Positions 1-10,374 of a stretch of 64,000 nucleotides of DNA are shown piece after piece. This DNA comes from Steinernema hermaphroditum (Eukaryota > Nematoda > Chromadorea > Rhabditida > Steinernematidae): NCBI GenBank assembly GCA_030435675.1, contig CM059625.1:5270001-5334000 (forward strand), in the 5' to 3' direction. The notes below the pieces were generated by a model. It saw nothing but the letters and a program-made list of their open reading frames with translations. It made no database searches and was not told the DNA's origin. Within the stretch, counting starts at the first letter, position 1; each line of letters starts with the position of its first letter. The position numbers and the translations under genes are program-made.

Positions 1-102
1 ATATATGCACGTATAGAAACTTAGAGAAGAATGGTTAGATTTAATGTACAGAATAAATTAAATGAAATGTCCACAACGAAATGTTGTTGGCAAGGATGGC
101 TA

Positions 103-588
103 TTAACATCCGTTGGCGCCTTTATTCGCCAATCGGTCGGCTTCTTCATTTCCATGATCACCGCTGTGAGCACAAACATGTTCGAACCACACCCAGATGT
201 CGTCCAGCAAGTTATCGATATCCCTGATCAAACTCTGATTGCTGACAGGGTTTCCGTTGTCGTTAATCCAGTCGTTGTGGCGCCAATTCCGAATCCAGAA
301 GACGAGACTATTGACGACATACGTCGAATCAGTGCGAATGATCATCCTTGGGTAGCCGTAATCAATGGCTTGTTGGATAGCGTTGTGAACAGCCATCAGT
401 TCAGCTCGTTGATTTGTAGCTCGACCATGCAGGCGTTCGGAAACATCGTCAAGACCAAAGTAGTTGTCGTCCCAGTAGACGCCGTAGCCAGCTCGGGCGT
501 TGCGTCTTCCGTTTCGGAAGCACGCACTATCGGTGTAGGCAACCGGAGCGCCTTCATAGGAGGCGGGTGCAGAACGGAACTTAGACAT
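103..588 (-). CDS. Stand-alone RNase H (type 1 fold), 161 aa
   Basis: Single-exon ORF. The product would cut the RNA strand of RNA:DNA hybrids. All RNase H1 landmarks are visible: first acidic residue in AYTDSAC (about residue 19), the NQRAEL motif with the catalytic Glu, the third acidic residue in RTDSTYVV, and the C-terminal HSGDHGNEEADRLA block carrying the His and last Asp. The protein starts only about 15 residues before the domain and stops right after it, so there is no hybrid-binding domain and no clear targeting peptide. The start is chosen because a TTTCAG acceptor ends two bases before the ATG (591-593), which fits spliced-leader addition with almost no 5' UTR. An upstream exon joined at this acceptor is the alternative. 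Nematode genomes often carry several such RNase H genes. Confidence 0.88.
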   Translation of the reverse strand: MSKFRSAPASYEGAPVAYTDSACFRNGRRNARAGYGVYWDDNYFGLDDVSERLHGRATNQRAELMAVHNAIQQAIDYGYPRMIIRTDSTYVVNSLVFWIRNWRHNDWINDNGNPVSNQSLIRDIDNLLDDIWVWFEHVCAHSGDHGNEEADRLANKGANGC

Positions 589-590
589 TT

Positions 591-600
591 CTGAAACACT
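591..600 (-). promoter_or_regulatory. Probable trans-splice acceptor of the RNase H gene
   Basis: On the minus strand GTGTTTCAG ends two bases before the RNase H ATG. This is a good nematode 3' splice site with no recognised coding exon upstream, so spliced-leader addition is the likeliest reading. Confidence 0.5.
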
Positions 601-605
601 TCGAA

Positions 606-2454
606 TCAGTGCTAATCGTCATCCTGTGTATGTACACGAATGACAGTAGAGGGGCGCGGATGGAGTGGGAACAGAATGTTCGCAGTTCTAGACCGTGCGA
701 TGCGATGCGGATTCACCATCTTTTGACGACATGAATAGAATCAACGCAGAAAAACCGTGCCTAACGGTTCACAGATCACGAAAGTTTGAATGATAGGGCA
801 TATTTGAGTATGCAAAAGCAAATACCTAAGGCGGTACCGCCGTACAATGATAAATAAAAACGGTGCTGGTTTTGATACCGCTGAGTATAAAGGCTTCTGA
901 CCATCACGGTTATTGCGGCATTCGCACGACTCTCTACGAGCGAAGAATGAATAGAAAGCGAAAGACTTGCGAAAGACTAGCACTCGTAAGCGTTGCAAAC
1001 GCAGATGGAAATACAAATTACTGGTATGTAGACACTGATCGGCAGTGAACAGCTTAAATGATGACATCTTCGTCGCATAAAAGGAAACACATATTCGAAG
1101 CGTGTGTATTACCATATCTTCACGGTTTTGGGATATCGGCCAAATGCCCTCATCTCGCATATTCTTCCATTCCAACACACCACAACCGCGAGAGAAAGAC
1201 AAAGAATCCGACAACATTGCGCCCGGACAAAAGGACATGTGCTTTTATCTGTTAGGCATCTCATCAGGTCGATTCCTTTTGTATAAACATCGCGCCACAG
1301 TATGTCGCCCTATCTGATCATCGCCAAAGCGTCTCGTTGTGATTATGAAACAGAAATGTTTCGATGAAGCAGGAAAAAAATAAATTGTAAGGAGCGGATT
1401 TTAAAATAAAAAACAGACCTGGAGTTGGGATAGGGCTCTGAATTGGGAAGGATCAAGTCATCTTCATCTCCGCTAATTGTCTGCACTCCGGACCAGAGAT
1501 TTTTAGAGCCAAACCAAAGTTCCCTATGCTTTTTTTCATGTAGACACGAAGGGTACATTCTGTTTTCTGTCCTGTTTTTAGGTCATCCTATAGATCAACT
1601 GCTGCGAAATCATGCTTCGAAAATCTAATGTAATAAACGAGTTTATCAACAACATCAGTACTGCAAAGGTTTTCAGAACCTAAAGAAATCCTATCTTTAG
1701 AGCCTATCTCAGACCTTTTCAACCCAGAGGTGGGCAAGGGGTGTGGTCGATTGTGGTCCCGCAACGAAATCCCTGAATTCACAATGTAACGCGACGGTCG
1801 CGTGGGAGCGGAGTTAAAGAGCGCTCATGGTTTTTTTTTGTAGGTCATCCCTTCCTCTACCAGATGGTATGCGAAAATAGCCTAAGCACATTGCTCATTC
1901 TGGCCTAATTAACCAACAGGCGGCGAGATCGTTCGGCACGTCTTTCGCCGCTATAAAATCACATCTCTCACAGTACAAATAAGCGTTTGCACTGCGAACC
2001 ACCACCGTGTAAAGGCGAAAATCCTGTTTTACAGATCGATCCGGGACGCAGACAAGACTGCTCGTCAAGTTGGTATTCTAAATTTTGAAGGGAAGTGGAT
2101 AGTTCAACGATCTCGATCTCAAGTACGCCTATGAAATGTTCGACGCCGAAAACGGTGTTTTGCGTTGTTTGAGCCTTAGTTCGCTAATAATTTTCGCGAA
2201 GAAAAGCTCGACTTCTCTTCAAAATGGACTCTGTGGTAACATTTCATTTTGTGGAGGCGTTTATCTATTGTCTAACTAGGCGGCCCTACCTTTATGCAAC
2301 TGACTGTATGGATAGATCCACGATGCATGCCGCTGTGTTTTTGGGTAGCGACGTTGATAACCAGGGACAATATTCGGAACAGACCATAGTTATTTACATT
2401 CAGGATACGGTAAACAAAACAAAACATAGGAACAATTACACAGTGCAGCTAATC
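606..2454. other. No gene seen
   Basis: Short ORFs occur on both strands but none has a known domain, a splice pattern or a convincing composition. It is probably the intergenic space between two minus-strand genes, holding the promoter of the RNase H gene. Confidence 0.5.
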
Positions 2455-3493
2455 TTAGTTACAACGTGTTATTGTCAGCACGGCGTCGCCATGATCGCCG
2501 TCAGGGGCTAGTTTTATGTCGAGGGTGACACTTTCTGCAGTCAGCTTCCAAAGTTGCGGATTATCCGGCGTGTTCACGGCCATCTTCGATTCCAGCAGTT
2601 CTATAATTTCGTCGTACCCCACGTCACATTCAAATTCATGTATGATTCCTTTTACGTCACCGAAAAAGTAGTTAAAGACATGATCGACAGAGCGCCATGA
2701 GAGAGAACAATCCGAGATATGAGATATGTGAAGCACTTGGAACGATCCTTGAAAAAAACGCATGTAAAGGGCAATGTAAACCTCTGTATCTAGTTCACAG
2801 CGGGTCAGTTTGAGATGAATCCTGCGCTTACGCTGATTCCGTAAGAAACTGTCAATAAAGGGACTTATGTTCTGCGATGGTGGAAAGCGTATTGTGATTT
2901 CGTTTACACATTTCACTAGGAGTCATGCGCCACAATTCGTCCACGATGGGCGCATTGACCCGATCATGTTTGATCGGAAAATCAGAGAAGTCCAAGACTA
3001 ACGATTTATAGTGACCTTTCATCGCAGTTTTGATCGCTTGCCAGTCCGTTTGTTTTTCAAATGAAACGTAGATTTCTCTGATTCGGACTCCATGCAGTTG
3101 ATAGGTTTCCCTGAGAAGCTCCGGCTTTTTTCCCTTCGTGCTAAATGGTTTCTCTCCGCACGTCTCAGGGTCTGCGCGAAACATTCCGCGAGCAGTCACA
3201 TAGACCACTTTCTGCTTTTCCTGCGCAATTTGACCGAAGGGTCCTTCTAGCTGAGAGAGATCCGACCACTTAGCGTCAAAGTTGGTGTTGAATATATCAT
3301 CAACAATCTCTACAGGCAGATAGCTGAGGATGCCTGACGATACGGTACATTCGGCGTGCGCACTGGCAAAACGCTGGCAGAGGCGAATGTAGTCCGCAAC
3401 CTTGGGGTCCAGCGAATCAGCGTAATCCTGTAGGATAGTGGCGCCTTTACTAACAAGTTCTTCACAAGAAGGGATGGCAGAGGGGAGCGTCAT
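2455..3493 (-). CDS. F-box-like nematode orphan protein with a single-base frameshift
   Basis: Two overlapping minus-strand frames read as one protein. The first runs from ATG at 3493 (MTLPSAIPSC) through SYLPVEIVDDIF, an F-box-like stretch near residue 60, to about 2911. The second runs from about 2916 (KCVNEITIRFPPSQ) to the stop at 2455. F-box proteins feed substrates to SCF ubiquitin ligases, but only the short LPxEIVxDIF motif supports that. The start is preferred because CTTCTGCAG ends two bases upstream, a trans-splice-like site. No donor/acceptor pair of the right phase bridges the change of frame: the nearby CCTAG acceptor needs phase 1 and the usable donors are phase 0 or 2. So this is either a broken gene, a sequence error, or an unusual splice. 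The family belongs to the large, fast-evolving class of nematode F-box relatives. Confidence 0.55.
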
Positions 3494-3497
3494 AACT

Positions 3498-4360
3498 GCA
3501 GAAGTGGCTTCTATAATGATTCTTAATCTCGCGTAGGATATATGTTTGTGAATGCGATGCACATTTCCCGAATAATAAACTGAGAAAACGAAGCATAGCT
3601 TTGCATTCGAGCGTTTCTGGTGGCTTCACCACTAGTTCACCATTATGTCACTTCTTATTTGTTCACCTATGTTATTCCTCCTGAACGTCGCTTCTGTCAT
3701 TTGCGTTGTGTTCGGGACTCATGTGTCCAGGACGCAGGTGCTGGGACTCAAGTACCCAATAGAATAGAACACACCAAACGTATCTTATCTTAACTGGCTA
3801 GACATTTAACTAGACAAACAAGGGGACATGGAATTGTTTAAGGTAGAAGAAATTAAAATTCACAGATTTTCAATAACATATCGAAAAAGTTCAAATTATA
3901 GAAGTGTGTGAAATTATAGAAGTGCCCAAAATTTCTTGCAGAATTTTTAAGATGCATAAAATTGTCCACTATAGAGTCTCCAATGGGATAACTGAAGAAT
4001 TCTATACTAAATAACTTGGAATTTAGGCCGTCAGAAGTACTAGGATGTCAGAGAACTTGTTAAGACAACTGGGCTCGCGTTAAATCAATAGGCTGGAGCC
4101 TAAGCCCCAGAATTCCGAGATTTTTGGCACTTCCGATTCTGGGCTTCCGACTTTTACTTTTACTAGGTTAAGGCTGAGAAACGAATGTTTGGTTAAGTGG
4201 TTAAGTGTACAGTCGATCACTTGGGGATTACCGCTGAGAAACGAATGTTTGGCGGTGAGAAAGGATACCGCATCGTTTCTTAGTCCGTCAGGGTATCGCC
4301 ATGGAGACTCCTTTGAGGTATGACATGTTAACGCCTTCCCCTGCTTTGTAGAAGTTAAAC
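3498..4360. other. No gene seen
   Basis: AT-rich intergenic sequence with no coding signal; it should include the promoter of the F-box-like gene. A 20-base direct repeat (GCTGAGAAACGAATGTTTGG) occurs at about 4168 and 4231. Confidence 0.4.
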
Positions 4361-4645
4361 ACCAAATTAACACCAGAAGTAGCATAGCATAACGAATAAA
4401 GCAACACGACGCAAAAAAAAAAATCATTAAAAAAACACGTAAAAGATAGTGGAACTCCGGGTGTGGCTATTTACAATGCCCCGCCGTATGTATTACATTT
4501 CCTGGCGGCACATTGGGTCGCACACGGAAAACAAATGACAGCACGTTGTTGTTTGATAAATTATCCATCTGATAGTATCCTAGTGCTCTTATTTGAAAAT
4601 CCAGGGTAAATTGGCAATTGAATCTTTATGTAGGGGGTGCGGCTA
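4361..4645. mobile_element. MITE-like interspersed repeat, copy A
   Basis: This stretch matches 26690-26994 along most of its length: the same AATAAAGCAACACGAC-type start, the block GGTGTGGCTATTTACAATGC, then CGCACACGGAAAAC, CACGTTGTTG, GATAAATTATCCATCTGATAGT, AAAATCCAGGGTAAAT and the end CTTTATGTAGGGGGTGCGGCT. The short ORF across it is only a shadow of the repeat. It has no coding capacity of its own, so it looks like a non-autonomous element. The terminal flank has decayed and no target duplication is visible. Confidence 0.6.
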
Positions 4646-4770
4646 ATTAGTTGTTAAATCGGCGCTATTATCAAACAGTTGCCGGAATGGAAGGGGCGTT
4701 GCCGAAATAGTCACCGTCGCCTATAGCCAACTAGGTTCAATACAAGATTTGTGCGCATAATTTCGGAACC

Positions 4771-5272
4771 GGCCTAACAATCAGGCTTGGCTTAGGCAAA
4801 CCCCGGCTTGGCTTAAGCTGGACTATGCCTATGGATTTTAAGCGAGCCCGAACGGCGAGCCCTGTAATGTTGATAAATCTATAGGCATAGTCCTAAGCCG
4901 GAGCCTAAGCGAAACCTGGATGTTAGAAATACAGAAAAAATAAATACAGAGCTCGCCAGTTATGTTTTGTTGTTATAAATTTTCTTGTTTGTAATTTGTG
5001 ATTTAATTATGTACACAATTCTTGTATATAGCCTAGTTGGCTACGGTCGAGCTGATTATTGCGGCAACGCTCCTTCCATTCCAGCAACTGTTTGATAATA
5101 GAGCGGTTAAATCGACAAGAAAGTTTCGTTACTTCCGAGTACTTATGCGGTACGTGACAACTCGCCGCCGCCAACTCGCCGGTTTGCCGAAGCCAGTATG
5201 ACAACAGGACTCGCTTAAAATCAATAGGCATAATCCTAAGCCTGAGCCTAAATTAAGCCTGGATGTTAGGCC
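4771..5272. repeat. Inverted-repeat element with GGCCTAAC...GTTAGGCC ends
   Basis: The left end GGCCTAACAATCAGGCTTGG (4771) is matched in reverse complement by CCTGGATGTTAGGCC ending at 5272. Inside, GGCTTAAGCTGGACTATGCC (about 4812) faces GGCATAGTCCTAAGCC (about 4884), and CCTGGATGTTAG recurs at 4916. A related arm stands just outside at 5408-5460. Nothing inside codes for a transposase. This is probably a non-autonomous DNA transposon, possibly two nested copies. Confidence 0.5.
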
Positions 5273-5631
5273 ACTCGTGAAATGAATATGAGGCTTGCTT
5301 CGCCCGTCCGTAGCCTAAATATCGTCAGCCCTCGGTCAATATTGGATAAGGACTCGGATGAGTTGTTCTCTTTCCAGGTTTCGGCCGCTATACCGAGTTC
5401 GTAGTTAAGGCTAATATCCAGGCTTGGCTTAGACTCTTGTCTATTTGTTTTAAGCGAGCTCTGTAGTCCTGGAAGCTCAGGTTAGATATGGTCGATAATG
5501 TTCTTGACTCTTGTGAATGTTCACTAGTTAGTTGCAAAGTTGCCTTCAAAGTGCGCGTAGATTGAGCTAGAATCAAGCGCAGGAATTTGGATCTGCTCTA
5601 AGTGGTAGCCGGTGCAATTCTAGTATATTTC

Positions 5632-5706
5632 CGCTGGCGGCGAGTTGGACGGTGGCGAGTTGGTGGCGGCGAGTTGGCTGGCGGCGAGTCGGCCGGCGGC
5701 GAGTTG
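5632..5706. repeat. GGCGAGTTGG minisatellite
   Basis: About five imperfect units of the form GGCGAGTTGG followed by a few C/G-rich bases stand in tandem. A short piece of the same motif, in reverse complement, occurs at 5160-5185. Frames through it give low-complexity peptides and no gene is called. Confidence 0.65.
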
Positions 5707-5928
5707 TCCTGCTTCGTACTTATGTGATGTGTGGAGGAAAATGCATGTATGGAGGAAGTGCTTTCTGGCCCAATTTTTAATCTTCTTGGAATTTGCTCTC
5801 ATTGTGACATTACAGGAAGGGACCGGCATGTGTGCTTGGAAGCTATGCTCACATCGCCCAAAAAAATAGTCCCTCGGAAAGGAAAAAAAAAGGCAAACCC
5901 AGTACTTTATCCTGTACACGTTCGACGA

Positions 5929-5998
5929 TATTATCCTATAAAACTTCTCATATATATCCTATAAAATATATTCTATTATCCTATATCCTATAAAACTA
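5929..5998. repeat. TATCCTATAAAA short tandem repeat
   Basis: The unit TATCCTATAAAA and shortened forms recur four to five times within about 70 bp of AT-rich DNA. No function is evident. Confidence 0.6.
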
Positions 5999-6753
5999 CA
6001 CTATATTGTGTGTTCCTGGTAAAAAACAGTAAGAACCGAACCTGTTATCCTTTGAACGAAATTTGCGTTAAAGTCGTGTTCCGTTTTGGCATAGATCGGT
6101 CGATCTGCCCTGGTTGACATCACATGGAAGGCATCTTGTCGGGAGTGCATTCAAAACTCAAAACGCATGTGCAAAAGAATTTGCATTTGCGAAACATTTG
6201 CACGAATGTCTCTTTACTCACATATGATAAACTTATGATTTAGTTCCCACTTTTTAAATTCCTGCCTTTTTTCGTGTCCCTCGCACCCATAGCAGATCTA
6301 ATTTGTTAAATGCACAAAACATGATGTTTGAATGTTAGATGTAAGAATATTTCGGAAAATTAATGTCAGAATATCGAAAATTCGAACTTAACACATGGGC
6401 ATTTCTAATGCATAACACGAAAATTGTAATTTTTAAGAATGATTATCCACATCCATTTATACATGACGCCTGGTAGCCAGCTACAATTCTCGTATCCTTC
6501 ATCGCGCCGTCGTCCTCACGCAGCTCTAAAGTCTGTAGTTTACGCATGCGTTCGACAAAAGTGCGGGTGCGCCACCATACTACGTCGTCGCCTTATCGTC
6601 TTCACTGACTGCGCGCCACATCAAACAGCGCTATAGCGCCCAATGTTGAATGTACGCGTCTTTCCATTTTCGTTTTGCGTCTCCTGATTAAATCGATCGA
6701 ATCCGGGAACGCCGTGCTTCGGAAAATTTGCGAAGTTTTAAGCATCGCTTATG

Positions 6754-6763
6754 TTTCGTTCAG
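6754..6763 (+). promoter_or_regulatory. Probable trans-splice acceptor of PEX13
   Basis: TTTCGTTCAG ends 22 bases before the PEX13 start codon with no coding exon upstream, consistent with spliced-leader addition. Confidence 0.45.
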
Positions 6764-6785
6764 AGATAGCGTTCGGCGTGAAAGG

Positions 6786-8233
6786 ATGAGTGACGTTCCG
6801 CCGCCACTGCCTCCACGGCCGATGATGTCGACGATGAACGATCCCTATGGAGGAGGAGGCATGATGGGAGGCTTCGGATCGATGGGAACGTTCGGATCTC
6901 CTTACAACGCGGGACCGTTTGGCGGGGGATATGGTGGCTTTGGAGGAGGATATCCAACCGGCGGATATGGATCTTTTGGATATGGAGGCACGGGGTTCGA
7001 ACAAGGAAGCTTTGCACGGTTGGCAGAAGGTAAGATGGCCGATTGACATGTCCAGCTCAGAAAGCGTTGTAGACTCAACCCGAGGAGCGTTTCAATCGAT
7101 CGAATCCGTCGTGATGGCAGTGAATTCGGTTGCCAACATGCTCAGTTCAACGCACAGTGCTCTGTTCAACTCGTTCCGCGCAGTAATCGGAGTAATGGAG
7201 CAGTTTGGAAGACTGAGACAGCAGGTCCGAATTCCGACTCCAATAAAAATACAAAATTCCCCATTTTAGACGTTTGATTTCATTGGATCAATACTGCGTA
7301 CGATCAAGTACCTTTTCGAAACATTATTCGTGTGGATGAGACTCAAAGCTCCCAAGACGTCTTCAGAGATGGCTTGGTCCAACGCTATGGGTCCCTCTCC
7401 GCTTCCACAGGAGAGGAACAACTGGTGGCCCGCCTTCATCTTCTGGGTTTTGGCTGTTGGTGGACCGTGGCTGATCTACCGTTGCGTCTCGAATATGAAG
7501 GCGGACATTCAGAAATCGATGACGTGGGCTAAAGGCGAAGGACCTCACTACAGCGCCAAGGTAGGAAACAGGTTTTATGTTAACTTCGCAACATGCACGC
7601 ACATTGTTTTTCAAATTAATGAGCGGTCAGAGAGATCAGATGATTCGACTGATCGTCAATGATTGCGCGGTGCTAAGCGAAAGGCACACACGCAGAGCCC
7701 CAACTACTAATTCCTTAACAGAAGCCATAAAGATACGTGGATGCGCTTGATGTTCATATTAAGATATGACTGCTGTCGTCGATCTACTGATCAAGTAGAA
7801 GATTTTGTTATTAATAATCTCACTCACGACAATAGAACTACATTTTACTTATGTATGCAATTCAAGCTATTTAATGTGCACTCTGTTACAGGGAAAATTC
7901 GACTTCACTGCTTCGACTAACGAAGAAATGTCGTTCAAAGCGAACGAACGCCTCTATATTGCACCAAAAGATCAACAAGTCCAAGTAAGAGGCTGGCTTC
8001 TGGCAAGGTATAGCCGATCGTCCAAAACGAGACCTTGATTTTACTGTTTCAGCAATGGTCAAGGCAAAGTGGGTCTTGTCCCTTACAATTATATCGAAAT
8101 TTTGGGCCGCCGCAACGCTGATTCTCCTCCAGTCGATCCGACCTTTTCGTCGGTCACCAATTTAAAAACGCCATCACCGCAAAACAGCAGTGAACCGGAC
8201 TTTGAATCGGCTTTCAAATTCTCTCCAAAATAG
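6786..8233 (+). CDS. PEX13: Peroxin 13, peroxisomal import docking protein (331 aa, 5 exons)
   Basis: PEX13 is a peroxisomal membrane protein that docks the cargo receptors PEX5/PEX7. Exon model: 6786-7029, 7061-7224, 7270-7560, 7892-8007, 8053-8233, all in frame. The N-terminus is proline-rich (PPPLPPRP) and then Gly/Tyr/Phe-rich (GGGYGGFGGGYP), as usual in this family. Next come RLAEE and RGAFQSIESVV, the conserved PEX13 block, then SFRAVIGVMEQF. A membrane segment WPAFIFWVLAVGGPWLIY is followed by an SH3 domain (FDFTASTNEEMSFKANERLY ... RGWLLASNGQGKVGLVPYNY), whose Trp and PxNY surface is intact. The C-terminal tail is short. Length is close to the family norm in worms. The start matches the proline-rich onset and lies 22 bases after an acceptor. 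Odd point: intron 1 is only 31 nt. Confidence 0.95.
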
Positions 8234-10374
8234 CTCATTCCAACTCATTTTCAACGTGATATTTGTAAACAGATTGCGGGTACGTTTTAGATTACGTCTG
8301 TGTTGTATATTTATTGTGGCTATAAAGCTGATAGATCACGGTTTTCTCTCCAGCTGTGATGTCGTCACACGCGTTGATGCTCTCTTGCGGAATGATCGCG
8401 ACCACTTACCCTGTGGTCAAGCGCAGTTTCAGCTGCGACTCTACTCACGTTTCATTAAATTTGCTGAATCAGTGGGTGCGGTAAATTGGCAGGTGAAACC
8501 TTCTCATCAATGATCGAATTACGCAAAAATCGGGAAGCTTACGCAAAGTGCAGAAAGTGCAGATGGTTAAGCGGAAGTGTACTTGCAACGAGATATGTAA
8601 TCGTAGATTGATTAATATATTCTTCGTTGATCAGCAGCTGGGATTGGGTGAGTTTAAGGAACTGCGTTTTGATTGCGCTTTATAAGGAAGCGAATACGAG
8701 ATCACATCATGTTGTTCTTTGATAGACAGCTCAAACAAATTGAAGGAGTCTATGTATAATCATTGTTTTCTCGCAGAACAGTTTCATATCGGTCGCTCAG
8801 CTTGGCAGAAGATCAATCTGCTTGAGGAAAATCTGCAGACGAAGCGAAGACCTTTCTTGCCCTAATCACACGTCAAGGTACTTTAGCAAGTGCGCATGTC
8901 TTTTTTGTTCATTTATTTACGAGAAAGGACGTACAAGATCATCCGAAATGTACAACTCGATAGAATCAGTTTATGAAGCTCTGCTTTATACCAACTTCCC
9001 CCTAGGAAAGTAGCAAGAAAAGGGCCAAACATATTACAGGCGGATTTCTGTTAAATCCTATCGACCGGCCACTGCACTGCGACTGGAATGTCCCGTTGAC
9101 GATATCTTTTTACATGCAAAGGCATGAAGTTCACTTCGAACACCTTCTACCAGCATAATGGCAGAAGACCTGCTTGTTTCATGATCAATTCTCAGTGTCT
9201 GTAAACCAGTTCGTAAAATTTAACATTTACAATTTACATCTTGGGTATGTACGTTCAGTATGAGTTTCGTTCTGATATTTCTAGCCGCATTTTTGCCAGA
9301 TTTAACAATAGCAGATGGTCATGAAATGCATCTCTGAACCAAGATGAACAACGTGTAGCTGCGATTGGGTCAGCTACCGTACTCCAGAAAAACGTCTATA
9401 AAAACACGATCTGCAAAACATCTTCCCTTTCATTATGTGTCAAAATAACAATGTTTAACTACTACGTAACACACTGCCTATGTCAGACCCTGAGTCAGAT
9501 TCGATTCTGCTACATCACGCTTACCACGAGTCGACACAACGGGCCTAGAGCTGAAACACATGAATGTAGCAATTAGACGACTTCATCAGGATATCATTCA
9601 CGGGTGATCCGCAGTCCTAGACAATGGAGACGTGAATCTTGAGAATAGGGATCTATATTTGAAACAAAAGCTAATGACGCAGGACGGTTTCATGATATTC
9701 ACCAGTTTTAGTAAACAGAATAGGGTGCTAATTGCAACTCTGACGTATAGTAATTCAGTGTGAAATAGACCGAAACTGGGATACTGTGGTACGGTAGACG
9801 AATCAGCATTATATGTTCTCTAAAAATAAAGTTAGTCTGATTAGGCAATCGCTTTTAATATTCATATAAATAAGGTGACATTTCTCACGGTTGCGTCAAA
9901 CGACAGTTTTAGTAGTAGTAGCTAATATGTATGTAAATGTAAGTAAATCCACGATGGATATGTTTTCAGGATGGATTCGTGACACGCGTTCCTCTATAGT
10001 TCATGCTCTGTAGAGATAGTCCCAAGATGACCAGGAAGGTGCCCTAAGACAAGATCGAAGCTGAACTAATTGATGGGGTCCTAGGAGAACTGATGTGCCC
10101 CGGTTCGACAATGAACACTCATAAATGAATTTCTACCACAAACACACCTGGGTGAATTCGTTCTCATTTCCTGTTCTCCGTATTAACCTTTGTCATGTAT
10201 GGTTTGCCCAGATCAAGACAGTGCATGATGTAAGACCAGATGTTTATCAAAGAAAACATGAACAAGACTAGCTTACTTACATAATACTTAACACGGATGA
10301 ATTAAGAAAAGTAAGACAGAGGGAAACGAAGACTTTGAGATATTCTATAGAATGTATACATATCCTTCTCTATT
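8234..10374. other. No gene seen between PEX13 and the homeobox gene
   Basis: The two genes converge here. The interval is AT-rich, with no domain-bearing ORF or splice pattern. It should hold the 3' ends of both transcripts. Confidence 0.5.

Noticed and set aside
31..594. Plus-strand 187-codon ORF over the RNase H gene
   Set aside because: It is the antisense shadow of the RNase H coding region; the minus frame has all catalytic motifs.
741..1238. Minus-strand 165-codon ORF
   Set aside because: No domain, no signal, irregular composition and no splice context; likely chance.
4080..4427. Hydrophobic minus-strand ORF
   Set aside because: It runs into the MITE copy and the hydrophobic part comes from the repeat's A-rich strand.
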